16,113 nucleotides of DNA from Christensenella sp. UBA4263 (GCA_002395225.1 DGWH01000147.1:1-16113); one strand, 5' to 3'. Shown: positions 1-6,996, counted from the first letter of the stretch. Notes: generated from the sequence alone by a model not told the origin. Made by a program: numbers and translations.

Positions 1-509
1 AAACCCCTAACCTATTGGTAATAAGCCCAACTCTAAGGCCCACAAAGGAGAGGCCCTGTCACGTAGTGACAGTTAGGCAAATCCAGACCTCATGCAATTG
101 CCGCTCCGGCAAATGACAACTGTGAGGCCTGCAAAGGAGCTCCCTTACAATCGCAGCCAGAGCAGTCAGTCCACAGAGAAGCATTCTGTATCAAGGTGAA
201 ACTTTTGCACATCGATAATTCTGCTCCGCCAGGCTGCCTGTTTCCTTCCCCAGTCTGCTCCATACTCTGCGCAGTCGATATGTTCTCGTGCGTTTATCGT
301 TTCATCTACCGCTGCATCAGCATCTCTTTCTGCACTTCCAATTGCTTCTCCGGATCATTCCCCACCATGATCAATCTGTCCTGCAGCATGCTTTGTCACT
401 GCAGACGGCATCAGGTGCACAGAGATGAAAAAGATTCGTTAACCTATACGCTCTTCGACGATGGTGCTCTCTCATCTGAAAGATAACTTTTCAGAAATCA
501 AGACAATGA
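1..509. other. No intact gene; decayed coding-like sequence
   Basis: I recognise no intact gene here. On the minus strand an open frame of 62 codons without a start (354 to 169) reads like real protein, rich in Ala, Glu and Asp, but I cannot assign it to a family. Two small hairpins are visible: CTGTCAC-GTA-GTGACAG at about 58-74 and TTGCCG-CTC-CGGCAA at about 99-113. The phrases AGGCCCACAAAGGAG (about 37-51) and AGGCCTGCAAAGGAG (about 125-139) form an imperfect direct repeat. A 96-codon plus-strand frame at 196-486 is Cys/Ser-rich, lacks a ribosome binding site and looks spurious. The region is most simply read as gene debris. Confidence 0.4.
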
Positions 510-875
510 TTATTGTTTCCCTGCTTCCGTATTTTTGCTGACAATATACTCTATCAGGCAATCAATCATTCGGCGGCTTTCATCATCTGTTTCTCTATAA
601 ACTTTCAGGAGTTTTTCTTCTCTGTTTGTCAATTCATTGTCGCCAGTTTTTTCTCCATTGATCAGGTACGCTGGTGAAACATCAAGGAATGCTGCAATTT
701 TATCCAGATAATTCATATAGGAATTACCATTCCTGTATTTCCAGTTTGTGAAAATACTTGTCGATATTCCAAGGTAATTCGCCAGTTCTTTTTGCCTGAT
801 ATTTTTCTTTTTCAGCAAATCGAGAATACGATGTATGGTTGAATTCCTGTTTAGTTCTTTATCAGATGTCTTCAC
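510..875 (-). CDS. XRE-family helix-turn-helix transcriptional regulator
   Basis: This is a small DNA-binding protein of about 121 residues. Residues ~12-70 form an XRE/Cro-like five-helix HTH: a helix ending LLKKKN, the turn IRQKELANYLGIS and the recognition helix TSIFTNWKYRN, then LDKIAAFLDVSPAYLING, which is typical of the family. The Glu/Arg-rich C-terminus (EEKLLKVYRETDDESRRMIDCLIEYI) resembles the dimerisation helices of phage and element repressors. I prefer a GTG start at 875 because GGAGG lies 8 bases upstream. An ATG at 890 adds five residues but has no clear Shine-Dalgarno. The gene is AT-richer than its neighbours and its start abuts a decayed amidohydrolase fragment, which suggests an acquired gene. 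Its target is unknown; no partner gene is adjacent. Confidence 0.8.
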   Translation of the reverse strand: MKTSDKELNRNSTIHRILDLLKKKNIRQKELANYLGISTSIFTNWKYRNGNSYMNYLDKIAAFLDVSPAYLINGEKTGDNELTNREEKLLKVYRETDDESRRMIDCLIEYIVSKNTEAGKQ

Positions 876-887
876 AAAAACCGCCTC

Positions 888-1087
888 CATTCAGATCTTC
901 GTCGGCCTGAACCTCAAGATGGGCGCAGGTGACCTTAATGTGGAAGCGCTCTCCCGATTCATTGCGGACGATCTCCGCCGCGTCGGAAACCGTTCCTGAC
1001 GCAGCATCACCGATGGTGCGCAGGTGAATATCCAGGTCCTCCTCGTTCAGTTCCTTCAGGAGTGCCTGAGCTTCTTCAGCCCTTTGC
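888..1087 (-). pseudogene. Amidohydrolase (YtcJ-like) fragment, decayed
   Basis: Read on the minus strand without a start codon, this gives EEAQALLKELNEEDLDIHL, then TIGDAASGTVSDAAE, then VTCAHLEVQADEDL. That matches the late TIM-barrel part of amidohydrolase-3 (YtcJ-like) enzymes, where one expects IHxHxIGDxA and later a His-Ala/Ala-His-Leu segment. The second metal-type His of the first motif is Arg here. Upstream, at about 1088-1240, a different minus frame (LVKVSGNVVQNGRFTIDG...) is open and ends in a stop at the junction, so the gene is frameshifted or rearranged. The fragment ends at the XRE start and supplies its GGAGG. No function is expected. The assignment is by motif recognition only. 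Confidence 0.5.
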
Positions 1088-1278
1088 CTGCCACGGCGCC
1101 TCAGTCACATAGCAGCCGTCGATGGTAAAACGTCCATTCTGCACCACGTTTCCGGAAACCTTTACGAGCTGTACAGAAAGCTCACTAAATTGAGGTGAGC
1201 CTGAATTATTCGCGTTATCTATCTGCCAAATATCCCTGCGGCACCGGAGCATCGTTCAAGGAGACTATGCTCCGTGGA

Positions 1279-1782
1279 TCAGAGGGATCCGCATTCCTGA
1301 CAGTCGCAAACCATTCGGACATGCGGGATTCCATCCATCTCAAATTCCCCGGGCAATGCCCGGAAGCCTTGACATTCATAAAACGGCCGGGCAGCTGTCT
1401 GTGCCTCAAGATAAATCCGGTCTGCGCCAAAGCATTCCACGGCTGCGCGGATTCCCTCCCGAAGCAGGAGACTCCCTACCCCCTGATGGCGCCGGTTTGA
1501 GATGACGCGGCCAATGGACACCTCCGCGCTTTCAACGCCCCGGTCCATCACCCGAAGAACCGCCACGATCTCCTCACCGTCCTGCAGCCAGACATGGATC
1601 GCTGCCTGATCCCGGTCATCCAGGTCCTGATACGGACAGTTCTGCTCCACGACAAATACGGCAATCCGGAGCCGGAGCAGCGCATAAAGTTCCTTTGTGG
1701 TCAGCTCATCAAAGCGTTTCCGCACGCAGACCAGTTCGCCTGTGCCAACGCCCTTCCCTGTATCGTTCTCCGTCTGATTCAT
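1279..1782 (-). CDS. GNAT-family N-acetyltransferase, ElaA-like
   Basis: This is a 167-residue acyl-CoA-dependent N-acetyltransferase; the substrate cannot be told from sequence. The N-terminal block LRLRIAVFVVEQNCPYQDLDDRD is the hallmark of the ElaA subgroup. It is followed by a beta-strand pair (IVAVLRVMD) and the acetyl-CoA loop region SIGRVISNRRHQGVGSLLL, where R-x-x-G-x-G/A appears as RHQGVG. The C-terminal PFYECQGFRALPGEFEMDGIPHVRM is the usual GNAT end with the Tyr and the GFxxxGEEFxxDGIPH-like motif. I chose the ATG at 1782 because GGAGA precedes it and it overlaps the upstream stop as ATGA. A longer start at 1821 would run inside the zinc-ribbon gene. Translational coupling to that gene is likely. 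The Cys-rich tail CDCQEC is unusual. Confidence 0.87.
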   Translation of the reverse strand: MNQTENDTGKGVGTGELVCVRKRFDELTTKELYALLRLRIAVFVVEQNCPYQDLDDRDQAAIHVWLQDGEEIVAVLRVMDRGVESAEVSIGRVISNRRHQGVGSLLLREGIRAAVECFGADRIYLEAQTAARPFYECQGFRALPGEFEMDGIPHVRMVCDCQECGSL

Positions 1783-2384
1783 GCCTGTTCTCTCCGATGG
1801 TTCTTCCGGCATTCCCGGCAATAGCGGGGCCAGTGCGGAACCGTGGACGGAAACGTAAACGGACGGCCGCAGGATTTGCAGGTTCGCCTGATGATCCGCC
1901 GGGAATCCTTCTTTTTGGCCTCCGGCGCTGTTCCTGCTTCAGTCTCTGAAACGGCGGATTCCGGCTTTTTCTCAGCTATAGGGGCCTGGGACACCGCTTT
2001 GTTTTCGGCGCGCTTCTTTGACAAGTCGGTGTTTTCCCGCCGGCCTGCTTTTTTAGAAGCCTTGGAACCCGATTCGTTTTCGGTGCGCTTCTCTGTCGAA
2101 TCGACCGTTTCGCGCTGGCCCGCGTCTTTTGCTTTCTGCATCTTCCGATACTTTTCCCGGCATTCCGAACAGAAATTCGGCAGATGACGCCAGGCGGGAT
2201 CATACGGAATGGCTTTCCCGCACTCCCTGCATGGTCTGGTCGGCAGGGACTCTTTTCCCTTCTGCGCTCCTCTGTCCGCTGCAGCTGTCTCTGTCTGAGG
2301 AGGCAATGCCGCCCCCGTCTCCTTCCCGGACATGTCCGGATCTGCCTTTTTCCTGCCAAACATCCTTTTCAGCCATTCAAACAT
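1779..2384 (-). CDS. Double zinc-ribbon protein with charged repeat linker
   Basis: This 201-residue predicted cytoplasmic protein has two matching zinc ribbons. The first (C52-x2-C55-x16-C72-x2-C75) and the second (C169-x2-C172-x16-C189-x2-C192) have identical spacing and similar sequence (CRECGKxI...FCSECR, CKSCGRPF...YCRECR). They resemble 'probable zinc-ribbon' modules that bind nucleic acid or protein. About 90 residues of low-complexity Lys/Glu/Ala/Ser linker join them and contain a degenerate internal duplication (EKRTENESGSKA and KKRAENKAVSQA). The N-terminus MFEWLKRMFGRKK is a short amphipathic basic helix. The ATG at 2384 has GGAGG eight bases upstream; the ATG at 2399 overlaps that GGAGG and is less likely. 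It is first in an operon with the acetyltransferase. Function unknown. Confidence 0.75.
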   Translation of the reverse strand: MFEWLKRMFGRKKADPDMSGKETGAALPPQTETAAADRGAQKGKESLPTRPCRECGKAIPYDPAWRHLPNFCSECREKYRKMQKAKDAGQRETVDSTEKRTENESGSKASKKAGRRENTDLSKKRAENKAVSQAPIAEKKPESAVSETEAGTAPEAKKKDSRRIIRRTCKSCGRPFTFPSTVPHWPRYCRECRKNHRREQA

Positions 2385-2562
2385 GCTGTCGTCCTCCATG
2401 TTGGTCGTTTGCCAGATCGGCTCGGCACTGACTCAGATTTGACCTCCTGTCGCCGCACGACAGAGTCATTCCTCCGGTATCCGGGTTCTGTTACAAAAGT
2501 CACTGTACTCGTCCTTTTCGGGCAATGCATCTTTTTCCCTGAGCAGGGAAACAACGATTTTC

Positions 2563-2590
2563 ATTATACCGGATTTCAGCGGAAATACAA
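2563..2590 (-). promoter_or_regulatory. Promoter for the zinc-ribbon/GNAT operon
   Basis: On the minus strand TTGTAT (2590-2585), a 16-bp spacer and TATAAT (2568-2563) form a sigma-A-like promoter. Transcription would start near 2556, giving a leader of about 170 nt before the start at 2384. The palindrome TTTCCCTGAGCAGGGAAA (2534-2551) lies just after the start point and a CTGTCG/CGACAG hairpin lies further down, so regulation is possible. Confidence 0.6.
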
Positions 2591-2641
2591 GTGTTTCATG
2601 CCTGTCTGGCCCTTCTTTCCTCTCCGGTTCCGAATTCCTCA

Positions 2642-2670
2642 TTGCGTTTTGTTTTCCTGAATGCTATAAT
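2642..2670 (+). promoter_or_regulatory. Promoter for asd
   Basis: TTGCGT (2642-2647), a 17-bp spacer and a perfect TATAAT (2665-2670). The predicted start near 2677 gives a short leader of about 29 nt carrying the ribosome binding site GAGAGG. Confidence 0.75.
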
Positions 2671-2689
2671 GGGCGAACTTTCAGGAAAA
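2652..2689. promoter_or_regulatory. Inverted repeat around the asd -10 box (operator candidate)
   Basis: TTTTCCTGAA (2652-2661) and TTCAGGAAAA (2680-2689) are perfect 10-bp inverted arms, 18 bp apart, bracketing TATAAT and the expected start point. The left arm lies upstream of the start site, so this would act as a DNA operator and not as an RNA hairpin. The repressor is not identifiable here. Confidence 0.5.
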
Positions 2690-2705
2690 AGAGAGGTTCT
2701 ATAAA

Positions 2706-3791
2706 ATGGATCGCAAATATAAGGTTGGCATTATCGGTGCAACCGGCATGGTCGGACAGCGGTTTATCACCCTCCTCCACGATCATCCCTGGTTCTCCAT
2801 TACCGCACTGGCAGCCAGCAGCAGCAGTGCCGGCAAAACGTATGCCGAGGCGGTTGAGGGCCGGTGGGTTTTCCCGGATCCGATTCCGGAATCCGTAAAG
2901 AACATGACGGTCATGGACGCCGCCGATGTGGAGCACGTCACTGAGCACTGTGATTTTGTCTTCTGTGCCGTCAACATGCCCAAGAATGAAATCCGGGAGC
3001 TGGAGGAGCGAATTGCCCGTACAGAAACACCGGTCATCTCCAATAATTCCGCCAATCGCGGGGTTCCGGATGTTCCCATGATTATCCCGGAAATCAACCC
3101 GCAGCACGCTGAAATCATCCCCTTCCAGCGCAGGCGCCTTGGAACCCGTTCCGGATTCATTGCCGTAAAGCCGAACTGCTCCATCCAGTCCTACGTCCCG
3201 GCCATCAGCGCCCTGATGGATCTTGAACCCAGCCGGGTCATTGTATCCACCTATCAGGCCATCTCCGGTGCCGGAAAGACCTTCCAGCGCTGGCCGGAAA
3301 TGGTGGACAATGTCATCCCGTATATCGGCGGTGAGGAGGAAAAGAGCGAACAGGAACCGCTCAAGATCTGGGGTTCTATCGTGAACGGACAGATTATCCC
3401 CGCCAAGTCCCCGGTCATCTCCGCCCACTGCATCCGCGTTGCCGTCTCCGACGGACACCTGGCCACCTGCTGGCTCTCCCTCGGAAAGAAAGCCTCCGCG
3501 GAGGAAATCATCGCCCGCTGGCGGGAATACGAAGGACTGCCGCAGAAAGAGCATCTGCCCAGCGCCCCGACGCCTTTCATTCAGTACTTTGAGGATCCCG
3601 CCCGTCCCCAGACCCGCCTGGACCGGGATTTTGAACGCGGCATGGGCATCTCTCTCGGACGTCTTCGCAGCGATTCCCTCTTTGACTGGCGCTTTGTCGG
3701 TCTCTCGCACAACACTCTTCGCGGCGCGGCCGGCGGCGGCGTTCTCAGCGCTGAATACCTCTGCCACGCAGGCTATATCCCGTTCAAATAA
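2706..3791 (+). CDS. asd: Aspartate-semialdehyde dehydrogenase
   Basis: Catalyses NADPH-dependent reductive dephosphorylation of L-aspartyl-4-phosphate to aspartate-4-semialdehyde, the branch-point step to lysine/diaminopimelate, threonine and methionine. The 361-residue length and sequence fit the archaeal/fungal-type ASADH branch. GATGMVGQ (11-18) is the NADP-binding loop, KPNCS carries the catalytic Cys158, and RVAVSDGH (R244, H251) holds the substrate-binding Arg and the acid/base His. ATG at 2706 follows GAGAGG, and the gene has its own promoter. It converges on the IMP dehydrogenase gene with a shared terminator. The methionine-synthase pair further along uses products of the same amino-acid family, but nothing shows co-regulation. 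Confidence 0.95.
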   Translation: MDRKYKVGIIGATGMVGQRFITLLHDHPWFSITALAASSSSAGKTYAEAVEGRWVFPDPIPESVKNMTVMDAADVEHVTEHCDFVFCAVNMPKNEIRELEERIARTETPVISNNSANRGVPDVPMIIPEINPQHAEIIPFQRRRLGTRSGFIAVKPNCSIQSYVPAISALMDLEPSRVIVSTYQAISGAGKTFQRWPEMVDNVIPYIGGEEEKSEQEPLKIWGSIVNGQIIPAKSPVISAHCIRVAVSDGHLATCWLSLGKKASAEEIIARWREYEGLPQKEHLPSAPTPFIQYFEDPARPQTRLDRDFERGMGISLGRLRSDSLFDWRFVGLSHNTLRGAAGGGVLSAEYLCHAGYIPFK

Positions 3792-3803
3792 TCCGGCAAA
3801 ACC

Positions 3804-3845
3804 AAAAAAAATCAGCCCATGCCTTGCATGGGCTGATTCTGTTTT
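3804..3845. terminator. Bidirectional rho-independent terminator between asd and guaB
   Basis: AATCAGCCCATGC, loop CTT and GCATGGGCTGATT (3810-3838) form a perfect 13-bp stem. On the plus strand it is followed by CTGTTTT; on the minus strand by an uninterrupted run of T from the A-run at 3804-3810. It ends both convergent genes and begins a few bases after each stop codon. Confidence 0.9.
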
Positions 3846-5352
3846 ACCGGCTGGGCTGTGCCGTGGTGCGAAGAACCACGTCATGATAGCCGCCCTCCAC
3901 AATGGAGGTGGAGGAGACCAGAGTCAGGCGTGCATTTTTCTGCAGGTCCTCAATGTTCTTGACGCCGCAGTTGCACATGGTGCTCTTAACCTTATACAGA
4001 CTGATTTCCACGTTGTCATGAAGAGGTCCGGCATACGTCACATAGGAGTCGACCCCCTCCTCAAAGGAGAGACGCTGCGCGCCGCCCAGGTCATAGCGCT
4101 GCCAATTCCTGGCACGGTTGGAGCCCTCGCCCCAGTATTCCTTCATGTAAACACCGTTGATCATGACCTTATTGGACGGACTCTCATCAAAGCGGGCAAA
4201 GTACCGGCCAAGCATCAGGAAGTCGGCACCCATGGCCAGTGCCAGGGTCATATGATAGTCATGCACAATGCCGCCGTCCGAGCAGATCGGCACATAGATG
4301 CCGGTCTGTTTGAAATACTCATCCCGGGCTGCCGCCACCTCAATGACTGCCGTGGCCTGTCCGCGGCCGATGCCCTTGGTCTCCCGCGTGATGCAGATGG
4401 ATCCGCCGCCGATGCCGACTTTGACAAAGTCCGCCCCTGCCCGGACCAGATACAGGAAGCCGTCCCGATCCACCACGTTTCCGGCACCGATCTTCACCTT
4501 GTCCCCGTACTTTTCACGGATCCAGTGAATCGTCCGTTCCTGCCAGACGCTGTATCCCTCGGAGGAATCAATGCACAGGACATCCGCCCCCGCCTCAATC
4601 AGGGCCGGGACGCGCTCCTCATAATCGCGGCTGTTGATGCCTGCCCCCACCAGATACCGTTTCTTTGAATCCAGCAGTTCCAGCGGATTTTCCTTATGGG
4701 AGGCATAGTCCTTGCGGAACACAAAATACATCAGGTTGCCCTTGTCATCCACAATGGGCAGTGAATTCAGCTTGTGCTCCCAGATAATGTCATTGGCCTG
4801 TTTGAGCGTCGTATCCGCCGGTGCCGTCACCAGCTTTTCCAGCGGCGTCATGAAGGTCTTTACCTTTTCCTTCACGCTCATTCGGCTGACCCGGTAATCT
4901 CTTGAGGTCACAATGCCAAGAAGCCGTCCGGTGGCCGTCCCGTTCTCCGTGATGGCAACCGTCGAAAAACCGTTCTTCGCCTTCAGGTTGAGAATATCCT
5001 CAAGGGTATGTTCAGGCGTCAGATTGCTGGCCGAAACCACAAAGCCGGCTTTATGATTCTTGACCCGTGCGACCATGGCGGCCTCACTTTCAATGCTCTG
5101 CGCACCGTAGATAAAAGAAATGCCGCCCTCTCTGGCCAGCGCAATGCCCAGCTTATCATCCGAAACAGACTGCATGATGGCACTGACAAGCGGAATGTTC
5201 AGCGAAATCGCCGGCTCTTCTTCGCCTTTGCGGTATTTGACCAGCGGCGTCCTGAGTGACACATTGGACGGTATGCAGGTTTCATCCGTAAAACCGGGAA
5301 TCAACAGATACTCGCTGAAGGTGTGACTGGGTTCTTTGTAGTAGTAGGCCAT
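3844..5352 (-). CDS. guaB: IMP dehydrogenase, Tritrichomonas-type
   Basis: Oxidises IMP to XMP with NAD+, the committed step of GMP synthesis. The 502-residue protein has an N-terminal barrel segment, a CBS pair (~110-220; TSRDY and VFRKDY at the repeat ends) and the C-terminal barrel. GIGGGSICITRE carries the catalytic Cys320, GGI after the CSD motif binds phosphate, and NWQRYD holds the catalytic flap Arg419-Tyr420. The overall sequence, including the N-terminus (EPSHTF, EYLLIPG), closely resembles the Tritrichomonas foetus enzyme as I remember it (C319, R418, Y419). It is unlike the shorter ~485-residue standard bacterial GuaB. GGGGGAGGAG precedes the ATG. Its own promoter and a long structured leader suggest regulation. 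Confidence 0.95.
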   Translation of the reverse strand: MAYYYKEPSHTFSEYLLIPGFTDETCIPSNVSLRTPLVKYRKGEEEPAISLNIPLVSAIMQSVSDDKLGIALAREGGISFIYGAQSIESEAAMVARVKNHKAGFVVSASNLTPEHTLEDILNLKAKNGFSTVAITENGTATGRLLGIVTSRDYRVSRMSVKEKVKTFMTPLEKLVTAPADTTLKQANDIIWEHKLNSLPIVDDKGNLMYFVFRKDYASHKENPLELLDSKKRYLVGAGINSRDYEERVPALIEAGADVLCIDSSEGYSVWQERTIHWIREKYGDKVKIGAGNVVDRDGFLYLVRAGADFVKVGIGGGSICITRETKGIGRGQATAVIEVAAARDEYFKQTGIYVPICSDGGIVHDYHMTLALAMGADFLMLGRYFARFDESPSNKVMINGVYMKEYWGEGSNRARNWQRYDLGGAQRLSFEEGVDSYVTYAGPLHDNVEISLYKVKSTMCNCGVKNIEDLQKNARLTLVSSTSIVEGGYHDVVLRTTAQPSR

Positions 5353-5411
5353 TTCTTTCTCCTCCCCCGTAAGTTGTATCGTGGTCTTTCGGCATCACAG
5401 CTTATCTATTC

Positions 5412-5541
5412 CTCATCTTTGGCAAACCGGTGCTTTCGTGTCAGGCAAATGTCTTTCGGTCAGAGGGATCTGCCGCAGTTCATTCACCGGAACAGACTTT
5501 TTCCTTCTCCCAAAGGTCCAAATTTGACCCGAAAAGATGAG
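5412..5541 (-). promoter_or_regulatory. Structured 5' leader of guaB (putative regulatory RNA)
   Basis: The transcript predicted to start near 5542 begins with CTCATCTTT (5541-5533). This pairs perfectly with AAAGATGAG about 120 nt later (plus 5412-5420), closing a ~130-nt domain. Nested inside are CCGGTG/CACCGG (minus 5490-5485 with 5432-5427) and a GGTC/GACC hairpin. The phrase CCGAAAGAC occurs twice on the minus strand, once inside the domain and once just after it. I do not recognise a purine, PRPP, ppGpp or guanidine riboswitch core. About 60 nt separate the closing stem from the start codon. This is a structural inference from one sequence. Confidence 0.4.
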
Positions 5542-5548
5542 TTGCCCT

Positions 5549-5577
5549 ATTATAAAGACAATCTGTCTGCATGGCAA
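5549..5577 (-). promoter_or_regulatory. Promoter for guaB
   Basis: On the minus strand TTGCCA (5577-5572), a 17-bp spacer and TATAAT (5554-5549). The start near 5542 coincides with the first base of the closing stem of the leader. It lies back-to-back with the rhomboid promoter about 150 bp away. Confidence 0.7.
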
Positions 5578-5723
5578 GCCAAATTTTGCTCATCCGGCGC
5601 ATTTTTCTCTTTTCAATGCGTTTCCTTTCCGGAAATTATGCACCGTCCACTAAGGAATCCCCGTTCCCGGGCGAAAGACTGTCAAATCCAGCGTCCGGCA
5701 GCTGACGCCTGCACAAAGAAAGC

Positions 5724-5752
5724 TTGAATGCCCATATCGGAAATGATATACT
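5724..5752 (+). promoter_or_regulatory. Promoter for the rhomboid gene
   Basis: TTGAAT (5724-5729), a 17-bp spacer and TATACT (5747-5752). The predicted start is near 5759, about 26 nt before the ATG at 5785, leaving room for GAGAAGG. Confidence 0.65.
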
Positions 5753-5784
5753 TTGCACGAAAAATACTGAGAGAAGGTTTCATC

Positions 5785-6348
5785 ATGCAAAAGAGGAAGA
5801 TCATCTTTTCGTTCAATGCGCCTTTGATGATCGGCTTTGCCCTTGTTGCCCTTGCCGCGCTGCTGCTGGGCCAGTTCACCAATGGCGTATCCAACCGTCT
5901 GGTCTTTTCCGTCTATCGTTCCCCCATGTCGCCTCTGTTCATTCTCCGCCTGTTTGCCTATGTTTTCGGCCACGCGGATTTCACGCACTACGTGTCCAAT
6001 ATGGCGCTCATCCTCTCCCTGGGACCCATCGTGGAGGAACGTTTCGGAAGCATCCGGGTGCTCGTCATGTTCGCCATCACGGCCCTCGTCTCCGCCATTT
6101 TTCATCTGGTTTTCGGCGGAAATACCGCACTGATGGGTGCCAGCGGCATCGTTTTCATGCTGATTTTCCTCGCCTCCACCGCCGGGACGGGACGCGGTGA
6201 GATTCCCATCACCCTCATCGCCGTCTGTGCCCTGTACCTGACCCAGGAAATCTTTGCAGGCGTCTTTTCGCAGGACAACATTTCGCAGCTGACACATATC
6301 GTCGGCGGCATCTGCGGCGCGTTCATGGGCATTTTTCTGCATAAATGA
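5785..6348 (+). CDS. Rhomboid-family intramembrane serine protease
   Basis: A 187-residue polytopic membrane protein with about six hydrophobic segments. Rhomboids cut substrates inside the membrane using a Ser-His dyad. Visible landmarks are FGHADFTHYVSNM (63-73, the conserved H...H..xNM element), GASG with the nucleophile Ser120 (118-121) and THIVGG with His171 in the last membrane segment. An ERFGS loop follows the second segment. I chose the ATG at 5785, preceded by GAGAAGG; an ATG at 5728 lies inside the promoter. No extra N-terminal domain is present. The gene stands alone, with its own promoter and terminator, so its substrate cannot be guessed. Confidence 0.85.
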   Translation: MQKRKIIFSFNAPLMIGFALVALAALLLGQFTNGVSNRLVFSVYRSPMSPLFILRLFAYVFGHADFTHYVSNMALILSLGPIVEERFGSIRVLVMFAITALVSAIFHLVFGGNTALMGASGIVFMLIFLASTAGTGRGEIPITLIAVCALYLTQEIFAGVFSQDNISQLTHIVGGICGAFMGIFLHK

Positions 6349-6434
6349 TCTCTGAAACAGGATTCCCACATCCGGACCTTCATAAAACAGCAACAGATTT
6401 GCATCATTGAAAACGACAGTTTTTCAGAGCTTGC

Positions 6435-6463
6435 GGCGTGACTCCGGTCACGCCTTCTCTTTT
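6435..6463 (+). terminator. Rho-independent terminator after the rhomboid gene
   Basis: GGCGTGAC, loop TCCG and GTCACGCC (6435-6454) are a perfect 8-bp stem followed by TTCTCTTTT. It lies 87 bp after the rhomboid stop. The stem also contains the stop codon of a decayed minus-strand frame. Confidence 0.8.
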
Positions 6464-6572
6464 GTCATCCGTTCATTGTTCCGCATAAATTCCAACCCGC
6501 AGTGGACGTCATATACCTCTTCCGTACATGACTGTCCGATGGCTGAGGTATAACCGAAAATGAATCGACGAA
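6448..6572 (-). pseudogene. C-terminal remnant of an unidentified protein
   Basis: On the minus strand a frame without a start reads FGYTSAIGQSCTEEVYDV then HCGLEFMRNNERMTKEKA and ends in TGA (6450-6448). The composition and lack of internal stops look like genuine coding sequence, but I do not recognise the family. Going upstream, the frame hits a stop exactly where the ATCGACGAATCT repeat cluster begins, so the rest of the gene may have been replaced by the repeats. Confidence 0.3.
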
Positions 6573-6825
6573 TCTACAGAGAAGTCCCAAGTGACAAAAA
6601 ACAGTCCAAGAAGTCAGTAAATACTGGGCTTCTTGATGCTTCGAGAGATTCGTCGATGATCCCCCCAAAATTGACGAATCTACAAATCTCAACCAGGGAG
6701 AAAAGTCGACGGGGTTCCATGCTCGAACCCTGGAATTGACCGGGAGATTCGTCGATTCTGGAAACCAGGGACAACGAAGATTCGTCGATTGGTATAATGC
6801 AAAGTTACGAAATTATCGACGAATC
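6563..6825. repeat. Cluster of six ATCGACGAATCT-type sites
   Basis: Copies: 6563-6575 forward, 6646-6657 reverse, 6671-6682 forward (TTGACGAATCTA), 6745-6757 reverse, 6778-6790 reverse and 6815-6825 forward. The copies form nested inverted pairs; the last pair (GATTCGTCGAT / ATCGACGAATC) flanks a TATAAT at 6793-6798. Spacers differ and there is no CRISPR-like regularity. CCAGGG also recurs between the copies, and a GGGAC-AGC-GTCCC hairpin follows at about 6838-6850. No transposase is present. Possibilities are remnants of small palindromic mobile elements, or multiple binding sites for one protein. Short open frames across the cluster repeat RFVDS/IDES and are translation artefacts. Confidence 0.7.
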
Positions 6826-6996
6826 GGGAGGGGTACGGGGACAGCGTCCCATCGGGGGATATTTGGAGCTAAAGGATACCCCGTAAAAGTTCTTCTCAAA
6901 ATGGCTATTGCGGGAAATAACAAGGCATTCACATCTCTATCTGAATGAAACAGGAACCAAAACCAGATCCGAATGTATGAAAACATCCCGAAATCA
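6826..6996. other. Intergenic, no gene recognised
   Basis: Between the repeat cluster and the promoter at 6997 I see no supported gene. ACCAAAACCA at 6956-6965 is the left arm of an inverted repeat whose right arm overlaps the next promoter. Confidence 0.5.

Noticed and set aside
2664..3902. 412-codon open frame on the minus strand across asd
   Set aside because: It is antisense to a clearly identified enzyme, has no ribosome binding site and matches no family; long shadow frames are common opposite GC-rich genes.
3439..4668. 409-codon plus-strand frame spanning asd and guaB
   Set aside because: It crosses two convergent real genes and their terminator, and its sequence is low in recognisable structure.
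6563..6825. CRISPR array
   Set aside because: Copies alternate in orientation, spacing is irregular (about 25 to 80 bp), repeats are only 11-13 bp and there are no cas genes.
6465..6948. Short open frames with recurring RFVDS and IDES peptides
   Set aside because: They are translations of the ATCGACGAATCT repeats in both orientations, not genes.
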